From contig DCJD01000002.1 in assembly GCA_002317215.1 (NCBI GenBank), positions 1 to 13,034 on the forward strand: a stretch of DNA of 13,034 nucleotides, given 5' to 3'. The notes beneath the pieces were generated by a model. It ran no database searches. It was not told the DNA's origin and was given only the letters and a program-made list of their open reading frames with translations. A program made the translations under genes and the position numbers. Below, one piece after another: positions 7,327-13,034 of this stretch (position 1 is its first letter; the number at the start of each line of letters is the position of its first letter). The stretch comes from Caryophanales bacterium UBA1709 (GTDB taxonomy: Bacteria; Bacillota_I; Bacilli_A; RFN20; UBA1709).

Positions 7327-7695
7327 ATGGGAAAAATATTTAAGTGTAAAGATGGATGTTGTGTTAATGAAGAATTATATGTTAATGGAGTTAGTAAGCA
7401 TACTGAATTAATTGCTAATTCAGTCGATGCCGCTAAAGAAAAACATGTTCCTTTAGTTAATGTAACAAAAAATATGGTCGATGTAGTGATTGGCAGTGTA
7501 GTTCACCCAATGACTAGTGAACATTACATTGTCTTTATTAAAGCAGTTACTAATTATGGAGAACATATTAAAGAATTAAAACCTACTGATGAACCAAAAG
7601 CAAAATTTGCTTTATTAGATGATGAGAAAGTAATAGAAGTCTATGAATATTGCAATCTTCATGGCTTATGGAAAATAGAAATTGAAGCGATTTAA
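7327..7695 (+). CDS. Desulfoferrodoxin-family superoxide reductase with a shortened N-terminal metal site
   Basis: Superoxide reductase reduces superoxide to peroxide at a mononuclear iron site, a cytoplasmic oxygen defence typical of anaerobes. The active-site ligands are all present in this 122-residue protein: H40 in EKHVP, H60 in VHPM, H66 in EHYI, then C109 and H112 in CNLHGLW. The catalytic Glu-Lys pair is E38-K39. The N-terminus is unusual. Canonical desulfoferrodoxins have a four-cysteine desulforedoxin site (CxxC, then CC); here only C7, C11 and C12 lie together in FKCKDGCC, too compressed for the normal fold, so that site is probably lost or altered. TAGGAGGT at 7312-7319 sets the start and includes the previous stop. 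It is the last gene of the operon, and its last codons form the terminator stem. Confidence 0.92.
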   Translation: MGKIFKCKDGCCVNEELYVNGVSKHTELIANSVDAAKEKHVPLVNVTKNMVDVVIGSVVHPMTSEHYIVFIKAVTNYGEHIKELKPTDEPKAKFALLDDEKVIEVYEYCNLHGLWKIEIEAI

Positions 7696-7710
7696 TCGCT
7701 TCTTTTATTT
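7684..7710 (+). terminator. Rho-independent terminator ending the 435-7695 operon, overlapping the stop codon
   Basis: GAAGCGA at 7684-7690 pairs with TCGCTTC at 7696-7702 (8-9 pairs are possible if the loop tightens), followed by TTTTATTT. The TAA of the superoxide reductase gene (7693-7695) is in the loop, so the ascending arm is coding sequence for Glu-Ala-Ile. Confidence 0.85.
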
Positions 7711-7711
7711 A

Positions 7712-7740
7712 TTAACATAATATTAATATTTTGTTAAAAT
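7712..7740 (+). promoter_or_regulatory. Promoter of the Fic-like/hemW unit, extended -10, almost no leader
   Basis: TTAACA at 7712-7717, a 17-base spacer, and TAAAAT at 7735-7740 preceded by TG at 7732-7733 (TGTTAAAAT) make a good housekeeping-type promoter just 1 base after the terminator T-run. The expected transcript start at about 7747-7748 is only 2-3 bases before the ATG at 7750, so no ribosome site can lie on the mRNA leader. Confidence 0.72.
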
Positions 7741-7749
7741 ATTAATGAT

Positions 7750-9153
7750 ATGAAAAACTATATTGAAGAAGCGATTAAATATACTGATGAAGAATATTTA
7801 TCTAAAAAAGAGATTGAGAAGATTGTTGGTAGTTCTAAGATAGATGCTATTTGGAATGAGACAGTTAAATATAGAGAATCCTATAAGAAAGCTTGTAAGT
7901 TAACTAGAAGTGATGGGATTCCTTTTTCGTATACTATTAATGATTCTATTAATGAATATATTGATGTAGTTAATGATAATTTAGATACATTAAAAGATAT
8001 TTTTAATAATTTAGAGAAACTTAATGATTTAAAGTTTAATGAGATTAAGAAAGATATTATTAGTAATGAAGTTTATTATGGTGGGAAACATTATAAATTA
8101 AATGTTACTGTAAAAGATATTAGACTTGTTTTAGATAGTAGTATTGGGATAAATAATGATATTACAAGTTTATTAAAAGCATATAAATATGTTTTGAATT
8201 ATGAATCAAGTATTAGTAAAGAGTTTATTTTTAATATTGAGAAATTATTAAATAATAATATGGATGTTAATTATCGTAGTAATACTATTGGTATTTCTAA
8301 TCCATATAAATGTGAAGAGTATATTGATTATGTTGTTGATGTTTGTAAAGAGAAAACTAATCCAATATTAGTTGCTAGTTTAATTCATTTTGTATTTTTG
8401 TATTCTATTCCATTTGATAAATATTCTAGTTATGTTGGAACATTACTTACTTTTAAATATTTAAAGGATAATGGCTATAATAATGTTTTATTCTATTCAT
8501 TATTTATTAAGAATTTATATCAAAGAAGTGATGATTTTAAAAAAGCTATCTCTAATACATTAGATAGTTTAGATTTTACATATTATTTAATTACTTATCT
8601 TCAAACTTTAATTATTGGTTTAGATGAAGCTTTAGACAAGTTTAAACTAATAAAAGGAACATATAATCAAAATAAAGTTGAAGAAGAGATTAAATTAAAT
8701 ATTGAAAATATTGATGATATAGAAGAAAAAGAAGAAAAAAGAGTATCGTATTTAGATAAAGATTATCAAAAACCAGTTAATAATCGTCCAGAATTCGATT
8801 TTATTGACGATCCTTTTACATCCTCTTCATCTAAATCTAAGATTAGATTAAAGAAAGAAACCACTATTACTAAGATTGATTTATATAAGCAGATAAAAAA
8901 ATATCTTAGTAAAAATAACTATGATATTGCTACTAAACTTTTAGAATTAGAACCTAAATTAACTAAAACCCAATGTTATTTCTATGCTTCTAATCATGAT
9001 TCTAATTCAAATTACACAATAAATGATTATAAGAGATTTTCTAATCTAACTTACGAGGAATCAATTAAAGAATTTAACGAATTAGTATCTTATAATCTCT
9101 ATAATATTACTTATATAGATAATAAATTAGTTTATAAAGTTAACAATGCCTAA
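7750..9153 (+). CDS. Fic-fold-like protein with erased catalytic motif and C-terminal winged-helix-like region
   Basis: This 467-residue protein is not obvious at first sight, but residues 100-270 follow the order of a Fic domain: a helix pair (about 138-168), YRSNTIGIS at 175-183 where Fic proteins have an FR...V.I strand, then PILVASLIHFVFLYSIPF. The latter matches the helix before the catalytic loop (pl..A...H..F..IHPF.DGNGR.GR.LL). The catalytic stretch reads SIPFDKYSSYVGTLL (219-233): PF, Gly and LL are kept, but the His, the Asp/Glu-Gly-Asn-Gly and both Arg are gone, so AMP transfer is not expected. An acidic, Ser-rich linker (about 308-370) leads to a possible winged helix (about 372-465; YTINDYKRFSNLTYEESIKEF), as in many Fic proteins. 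No signal or membrane segment is seen. There is no Shine-Dalgarno site; the start is the first ATG after the promoter. It overlaps hemW by 8 bases. The fold call is by eye. Confidence 0.6.
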   Translation: MKNYIEEAIKYTDEEYLSKKEIEKIVGSSKIDAIWNETVKYRESYKKACKLTRSDGIPFSYTINDSINEYIDVVNDNLDTLKDIFNNLEKLNDLKFNEIKKDIISNEVYYGGKHYKLNVTVKDIRLVLDSSIGINNDITSLLKAYKYVLNYESSISKEFIFNIEKLLNNNMDVNYRSNTIGISNPYKCEEYIDYVVDVCKEKTNPILVASLIHFVFLYSIPFDKYSSYVGTLLTFKYLKDNGYNNVLFYSLFIKNLYQRSDDFKKAISNTLDSLDFTYYLITYLQTLIIGLDEALDKFKLIKGTYNQNKVEEEIKLNIENIDDIEEKEEKRVSYLDKDYQKPVNNRPEFDFIDDPFTSSSSKSKIRLKKETTITKIDLYKQIKKYLSKNNYDIATKLLELEPKLTKTQCYFYASNHDSNSNYTINDYKRFSNLTYEESIKEFNELVSYNLYNITYIDNKLVYKVNNA

Positions 9154-10228
9154 TAAATCGTTATATATTCATATCCCATTCTGTAATAAACTTTGTTATT
9201 ATTGCGATTTTAACAAAGTTTTTTATAATACTTCATTAGCATCTATATATATTAATGATTTAGTTAAAGATATTAATAATGATTCTTCTATATATACTAC
9301 TATATATATTGGGGGAGGATCACCTAGTTCTTTAAATTATGAACAACTAAATTTATTATTATCTTCATTATCAACTCATTTAGATAAAGATTATGAATTT
9401 AGTATTGAATTAAACCCTGAAGACATGGATGATAAGAAAATAGATATTCTTGTTAAAAATAAAATTAACCGTGTTAGTATTGGCGTTCAAACATTTAATG
9501 ATAACTTATTAAAAACAATCAATCGAAATCATAATAAAGATGATGTTATTAATTTAATTAATAAATTACACTCTAAAAATATTTTTAATATTAATTTAGA
9601 CTTAATGTTTGGAATCCCCAATCAAAGTAAAGACGATATTAAAAATGATTTAGATATTATGGTTAGCTTAGATATTCCTCACATCTCAACTTATGCCTTA
9701 TTAATCGAACCAAATACCTACTTTGCAATTCATAATACTAACGCTTTAGATGATGACACTCAAGCCACGTATTATGAATATATTTGTAAATACTTAAAAG
9801 AAAAAGGCTACATCCACTATGAGATTTCTAATTTTTCTAAACCAAATTATATGTCAAAACATAACCTTGTTTATTGGGAAGGAAAAGAATATAAAGCATT
9901 GGGAGCTGGGAGTAGTGGATATGAAAATCATTCAAGATATACCTATACTAAATCGATAAAAAATTATATCGAACATAAAACTATCGTTTCATGTTCTTAT
10001 AATTTTTTAAATGATATTGAATATGAATATATTATTCTTCATCTTCGTTTAAAAGATGGAATCAATATTAAAGAATTTAATAAACTCTTTAGTATTGATT
10101 TTAAAGAAAAATATTCCTCTCAAATAGATGCTTTATTAGATCAAAAACTATGTATATTAGAAAATGATTTATTCTATGTTAAGGAAGAAAATTTCTTTAT
10201 ATTAAATAGGATATTAACTTATTTTTAA
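9146..10228 (+). CDS. hemW: HemW-like radical SAM protein (coproporphyrinogen III oxidase-like)
   Basis: This 360-residue protein has the radical SAM cluster motif near its start, IPFCNKLCYYCDF with C13, C17 and C20. The YCDF ending is typical of HemW rather than of HemN (which continues with a further Cys). GGGSPSSL at 56-63 is the SAM-binding glycine motif, followed by SIGVQTFND, a FGIPNQ segment and a HemN_C-like C-terminal region. HemW proteins are heme-binding chaperones thought to insert heme into membrane enzymes; they are widespread even in organisms without heme synthesis and are often misannotated as oxygen-independent coproporphyrinogen oxidase. The ATG at 9146 overlaps the upstream gene by 8 bases and has no clear ribosome site, so coupled translation is likely. 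No other heme gene is in the window, so its heme source or alternative role is open. Confidence 0.9.
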   Translation: MPNKSLYIHIPFCNKLCYYCDFNKVFYNTSLASIYINDLVKDINNDSSIYTTIYIGGGSPSSLNYEQLNLLLSSLSTHLDKDYEFSIELNPEDMDDKKIDILVKNKINRVSIGVQTFNDNLLKTINRNHNKDDVINLINKLHSKNIFNINLDLMFGIPNQSKDDIKNDLDIMVSLDIPHISTYALLIEPNTYFAIHNTNALDDDTQATYYEYICKYLKEKGYIHYEISNFSKPNYMSKHNLVYWEGKEYKALGAGSSGYENHSRYTYTKSIKNYIEHKTIVSCSYNFLNDIEYEYIILHLRLKDGINIKEFNKLFSIDFKEKYSSQIDALLDQKLCILENDLFYVKEENFFILNRILTYF

Positions 10229-10238
10229 TTTAAGAGTA

Positions 10239-10247
10239 TGCTAAAAT
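10239..10247 (+). promoter_or_regulatory. Extended -10 promoter for the RDD gene, predicted leaderless transcript
   Basis: TGCTAAAAT at 10239-10247 matches an extended -10 (TGnTAtAAT with one change). No convincing -35 lies 16-18 bases upstream (TTATTT at 10219-10224). Only 6 bases separate it from the ATG at 10254, so transcription should start at or next to the start codon. The interval after the hemW stop is only 25 bases and holds no terminator, so read-through from hemW is also possible. Confidence 0.6.
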
Positions 10248-10253
10248 AGAAAT

Positions 10254-10667
10254 ATGGAAAAAATCAGTGTTAAAAGAAGAGTTATTGCATATCTAATTGA
10301 TATTACACTATCAGTTATTGCTAGTGTATTTTTACTTGCTTTACTAAATATTCAAATAGAAGTTCGTTTCTTTAAATATTTTGAATTATTATCTATTTTT
10401 CAATCTATTATCTTATTTGTTTATTTATTCTTATTCTATATGTTTGGGAATGGACTAAGTATTGGTAAGATTATATGTAATATTCGAATTGTAAAAGATA
10501 ATAATCAAAACATGGAACTAATTGATCTATTCTTAAGAGCATTTATGCAAAGTTTATTAATTCTAACTGTTGCTAATGTCTTCTTCCAATTATATACCAA
10601 ATCAACCGTTTCTTTATTTGATTACACCACAAATACTAAAGCTGTTTATCGCAAAATTAAAAAATAA
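10254..10667 (+). CDS. RDD-family small membrane protein
   Basis: This 137-residue protein fits the RDD family: an arginine just before the first membrane segment (RRVIAYLID, with R9 and D16), two or three further hydrophobic segments (about 47-65 and 95-113), a middle motif GLSIGKIICNIRIV (67-80), and a C-terminal LFDYTTNT with D123 as the last conserved Asp. These are the signature Arg-Asp-Asp residues. RDD proteins are poorly understood membrane proteins; some members have been linked to ion transport, but that cannot be assumed here. There is no Shine-Dalgarno sequence before the ATG, and no other Met occurs in the first 60 residues, so the start is fixed despite the missing ribosome site. 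A terminator follows after about 28 bases. Confidence 0.82.
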   Translation: MEKISVKRRVIAYLIDITLSVIASVFLLALLNIQIEVRFFKYFELLSIFQSIILFVYLFLFYMFGNGLSIGKIICNIRIVKDNNQNMELIDLFLRAFMQSLLILTVANVFFQLYTKSTVSLFDYTTNTKAVYRKIKK

Positions 10668-10695
10668 TACTTCTTTTTATAAATCTATCTTAAAT

Positions 10696-10720
10696 AAATG
10701 ACTTTTATAAGTCATTTTTT
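10696..10720 (+). terminator. Rho-independent terminator after the RDD gene
   Basis: AAATGACTT at 10696-10704 pairs perfectly with AAGTCATTT at 10709-10717 around a TTAT loop, and the T-run extends to 10720. It lies 28 bases after the RDD stop codon and isolates ppdK from upstream transcription. Confidence 0.85.
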
Positions 10721-10725
10721 AATAG

Positions 10726-10751
10726 AAAATATATATCTTAATATATATTTT
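10726..10751 (+). repeat. Perfect A/T hairpin upstream of the ppdK promoter
   Basis: AAAATATATAT at 10726-10736 and ATATATATTTT at 10741-10751 form a perfect 11-base inverted repeat around CTTA. It occupies the normal -35 region of the ppdK promoter and shares bases 10749-10751 with the right arm of the 14-base repeat, so the two pairings compete. As pure A/T it may instead act as an UP-element-like or bendable promoter segment. Confidence 0.6.
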
Positions 10752-10762
10752 AAGATAGATTT

Positions 10763-10794
10763 TGCTATAATTATTTTGATAACAAAAAAGGAGG
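10763..10794 (+). promoter_or_regulatory. ppdK promoter (extended -10) and Shine-Dalgarno site
   Basis: TGCTATAAT at 10763-10771 is a perfect extended -10. There is no good -35, since that region is the A/T hairpin. The expected transcript start near 10778 gives a leader of about 24 bases containing a perfect AAGGAGG at 10788-10794, 7 bases before the ATG at 10802. The strong ribosome site suggests high expression. Confidence 0.75.
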
Positions 10795-10801
10795 ACGTAA
10801 T

Positions 10802-13034
10802 ATGTCTAAACAATATATTTTTAACTTTGAAGAAGCATATGGCAAAGGAAAAGAATTATTAGGCGGAAAAGGTGCTGGTCTTGCTGAAATGACTCATATT
10901 GGAGTTCCTATTCCATTTGGTTTTACCATTTCTACTGAAGCTTGTACTTTATACTATGATTCTAACAAAGTACTTCCACAATTCTTAATTGATGAGGTTT
11001 ATGATCACATTCATGAAATTGAGAAGAAGAGTGGAAAAGTTTTTGGTGGAGATAATAATCCACTACTTGTATCTGTTAGAAGCGGGGCAAGAGTATCAAT
11101 GCCTGGTATGATGGATACTATTTTAAATCTTGGTTTAAATGATAAGACTGTTGAAGTTTTAGCTAAAGAAACTAATAATCCAAGATTTGCATACGATTCA
11201 TATCGTAGATTTATTTTAATGTTTACTAACATTGCTAAAGGTCATCCAAGAACTGATATGGATAAAATGTTAGATGATATTAAGAAAACAAAAGGATATA
11301 AACTAGATACTGAAGTTACTAGTGATGAATTAAAGGAACTTGTAAAAAAATATAAAGAATATTACAAGAAGACATTTAATGAAGAATTCCCAAGTGATCC
11401 ATTTGCTCAATTAATTGAAGCAGTTACTGCTGTATTTAGAAGCTGGGATAACCCAAGAGCTAACGTTTATAGAATGATGAATAATATCCCATATAGTTGG
11501 GGTACTGCAGTTAATGTTCAATCAATGGCATTTGGTAATAAAGGTGAAACTAGTGGTACTGGTGTTGCCTTTAGTAGAGATCCTGCTGCCGGTGAGAACA
11601 AAGTAAGTGCTGAATATTTACCTAATGCTCAAGGTGAAGACGTTGTTGCTGGTATTAGAACACCTCTTCATATTGATGAATTAGCAAGAAGAATGCCAGA
11701 TGTATATGATCAATTCATTAAGACTATTAAGTTAATGGAAAATCATTATAAGGATATGCAAGATATGGAATTTACTGTTGAAGATGGTAAATTATTCTTC
11801 TTACAAACAAGAAACGGTAAGAGAACTCCAACTGCTGCATTAAAGATTGCTTGTGATTTAGTTGATGAAGGATTAATTGATGAAAAAGAAGCCGTATGTA
11901 GAATTGATCCTCTTACATTCGATCAAGTATTACTTCCAATCTTTGATCCAAAAGAATTAAAAAAACATACACCAATTGCTAAAGGCTTAAATGCTGGCCC
12001 TGGAGCTGGTGTTGGTAAACTTGCTTTCACTGCTGAAGAAGCAAAAGAAAGAAAAGATAAGAAAGAAAAAGTTATCTTAGTTAGAGAAGAAACTAGCCCA
12101 GAAGATATCGTTGGTATGGTTGCTGCAGAAGGTATTCTTACAATGCGCGGAGGTATGACTAGCCATGCTGCTGTTGTTGCAAGAGGTATGGGTAAGTGCT
12201 GTGTTTGTGGATGTAGTGATGCTATTATTGATGAAGAACACAGAACAGTTACTATCAACAATAAAGTTTATACTGATCAAGATGTCTTCTCATTAAATGG
12301 TTCTACTGGTGAAATCTTTGCTGAACCAATTCCAACTGTTGATCCAGATTTAACTAGTGGATATTATGCTAGAATGATGGATTGGGTTGATAAATATAAG
12401 AAGATGGCTGTTAGAACTAATGCTGATACTCCAAAAGATGCTGCAAAAGCAAAAGAATTTGGAGCAGAAGGTATTGGTTTATGTAGAACAGAACATATGT
12501 TCTTTGAAAAAGATAGAATCTTCTCAATGAGAAAGATGATTCTTGCAGATACTATTGAGCAAAGAGAAGCTGCTTTAGCTGAAATTGAACCAATGCAACA
12601 AAAAGATTTCGAAGGCTTATTCGAAATTATGGATGGATTAAATGTTAATGTTAGATTATTAGATCCACCTCTACATGAATTCTTACCAAAAGAAATTGAG
12701 TTAATTGAAGAATTAGCAAAAGCTATTGGTAAGAGTGTAGATGAAGTAAAAGATAGAATTGATGCATTACATGAAGCTAACCCAATGATGGGTCATAGAG
12801 GATGTAGACTAGCTGTTACTTATCCAGAAATTTGTAAGATGCAAACAACTGCAATTATTAGTGCTGCAATTAATGTATCTAAGAAAACAGGTAAACTAAT
12901 CGAACCTGAAATCATGGTTCCACTTGTCTTAGAAATTAAAGAACTTAAATTCGTTAAGAAAGTTATCACTGAAACTGCTGATAAATTAATTAAAGAATCT
13001 GGACTAAATCTTGTTTACCATGTTGGTACAATGA
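10802..13034 (+). CDS. ppdK: Pyruvate, phosphate dikinase (N-terminal 744 residues; 3' end outside window)
   Basis: The enzyme interconverts pyruvate, ATP and phosphate with PEP, AMP and pyrophosphate; in anaerobes it often serves glycolysis or gluconeogenesis. The frame is open from ATG 10802 to the edge, about 744 of the usual 870-880 residues. The ATP-grasp domain is complete, with GGKGAGLAEM near the start, SVRSGARVSMPGMMDT, and R337 in LQTRNGKRT. The swivelling phosphohistidine domain has GGMTSHAAVVARG with the catalytic H455 and T453 two residues before it. R337 and H455 fall at the same numbers as in the Clostridium symbiosum enzyme. The PEP/pyruvate barrel has begun (GLCRTEHMFF around 558-567, then MMGHRGCRLAVT); its last part with the catalytic Cys lies beyond the window. 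The gene has its own promoter and ribosome site and is not part of the upstream units. Confidence 0.97.
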   Translation, partial: MSKQYIFNFEEAYGKGKELLGGKGAGLAEMTHIGVPIPFGFTISTEACTLYYDSNKVLPQFLIDEVYDHIHEIEKKSGKVFGGDNNPLLVSVRSGARVSMPGMMDTILNLGLNDKTVEVLAKETNNPRFAYDSYRRFILMFTNIAKGHPRTDMDKMLDDIKKTKGYKLDTEVTSDELKELVKKYKEYYKKTFNEEFPSDPFAQLIEAVTAVFRSWDNPRANVYRMMNNIPYSWGTAVNVQSMAFGNKGETSGTGVAFSRDPAAGENKVSAEYLPNAQGEDVVAGIRTPLHIDELARRMPDVYDQFIKTIKLMENHYKDMQDMEFTVEDGKLFFLQTRNGKRTPTAALKIACDLVDEGLIDEKEAVCRIDPLTFDQVLLPIFDPKELKKHTPIAKGLNAGPGAGVGKLAFTAEEAKERKDKKEKVILVREETSPEDIVGMVAAEGILTMRGGMTSHAAVVARGMGKCCVCGCSDAIIDEEHRTVTINNKVYTDQDVFSLNGSTGEIFAEPIPTVDPDLTSGYYARMMDWVDKYKKMAVRTNADTPKDAAKAKEFGAEGIGLCRTEHMFFEKDRIFSMRKMILADTIEQREAALAEIEPMQQKDFEGLFEIMDGLNVNVRLLDPPLHEFLPKEIELIEELAKAIGKSVDEVKDRIDALHEANPMMGHRGCRLAVTYPEICKMQTTAIISAAINVSKKTGKLIEPEIMVPLVLEIKELKFVKKVITETADKLIKESGLNLVYHVGTM

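Larger units (their letters stand above)
10681..10762 (+). repeat. 14-base inverted repeat bracketing the terminator and touching the ppdK promoter
   Basis: AAATCTATCTTAAA at 10681-10694 is perfectly repeated in inverted form as TTTAAGATAGATTT at 10749-10762. The arms are 54 bases apart. The left arm lies just before the RDD terminator hairpin and the right arm ends directly at the TG of the ppdK extended -10. This could be a pair of operator half-sites or a long RNA stem in read-through transcripts; the sequence alone does not decide. Confidence 0.75.

Noticed and set aside
7703..7749. A/T-rich segment before the Fic-like gene as a replication or integration site
   Set aside because: It is fully explained by the terminator T-run and a standard promoter; there are no DnaA boxes or direct repeats.
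8650..8860. Low-complexity stretch in the Fic-like gene as a possible frameshift or recombination scar
   Set aside because: The reading frame is continuous and the acidic, Ser-rich composition fits a flexible linker between the core and the winged-helix-like tail.
10238..10249. Four-codon mini-ORF (ATG CTA AAA TAG) upstream of the RDD gene
   Set aside because: It coincides with the extended -10 promoter element and would lie upstream of the expected transcript start; there is no ribosome site.
11011..11232. Antisense open frame inside ppdK
   Set aside because: The + strand here codes for conserved ATP-grasp residues; there is no start signal on the - strand.
11923..12280. Two overlapping antisense open frames opposite the ppdK phosphohistidine domain
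   Set aside because: They overlap each other in different frames and lie opposite the strongly conserved catalytic His region, so both are shadows.
10802..13034. ppdK as a truncated gene
   Set aside because: The frame is open to the last base and simply runs off the window; nothing indicates a real truncation.

Overview
The window is very AT-rich and gene-dense. It looks like a chromosomal segment of a low-GC, anaerobic, Gram-positive-type bacterium: Bacillota or Mycoplasmatota, of the kind found among uncultured gut Bacilli. The reasons are the strong A/T codon bias, AGGAG-type ribosome sites, short hairpin-plus-T terminators, a superoxide reductase, a pyruvate phosphate dikinase whose key residues fall at Clostridium-type positions, and no sign of an outer membrane. 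Every supported gene is on the + strand. All visible stops are TAA (8) or TAG (4), and Trp is written TGG. I see no tRNA, rRNA, CRISPR array, transposon or phage gene. The lineage is an inference from composition and family resemblance only.

Layout. Positions 2-334 hold the C-terminal end of an unrecognised protein, closed by a terminator at 336-363. A tightly packed run of eight genes follows (435-7695, gaps of 14 bases or fewer or 1-base overlaps), so it is probably one transcript. In order they are: a three-domain protein (RsbW/SpoIIAB-like ATPase, STAS domain, APH-like kinase), a free STAS protein, uracil phosphoribosyltransferase (upp), an aromatic-type amino acid permease, a CaCA-family Na+/Ca2+ antiporter, an HI0933/BaiN-like flavoprotein, a lipoprotein with two thioredoxin-like CxxC units, and a desulfoferrodoxin-type superoxide reductase. 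The terminator at 7684-7710 is built around the last stop codon.

A second unit starts from a good promoter (TTAACA, 17-base spacer, TGTTAAAAT) whose -10 lies only 9 bases before the ATG. It encodes a protein that looks like a Fic-fold protein with its catalytic motif erased, overlapping by 8 bases with a HemW-like radical SAM protein. An RDD-family membrane protein comes next and also seems to be transcribed from a promoter that leaves essentially no leader. After a terminator and a region of nested inverted repeats, an extended -10 promoter and strong Shine-Dalgarno site precede ppdK, which runs off the right edge.

How the genes fit together: the first two genes form a self-contained candidate partner-switching module (ATPase, STAS substrate and kinase-like output in one chain, plus a second STAS protein) with no sigma factor or PP2C phosphatase nearby. 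The rest of the operon is housekeeping salvage, transport and redox or oxygen defence. The points most worth following up are that fusion module, the degenerate Fic-like protein, and the two genes that appear to be leaderless.
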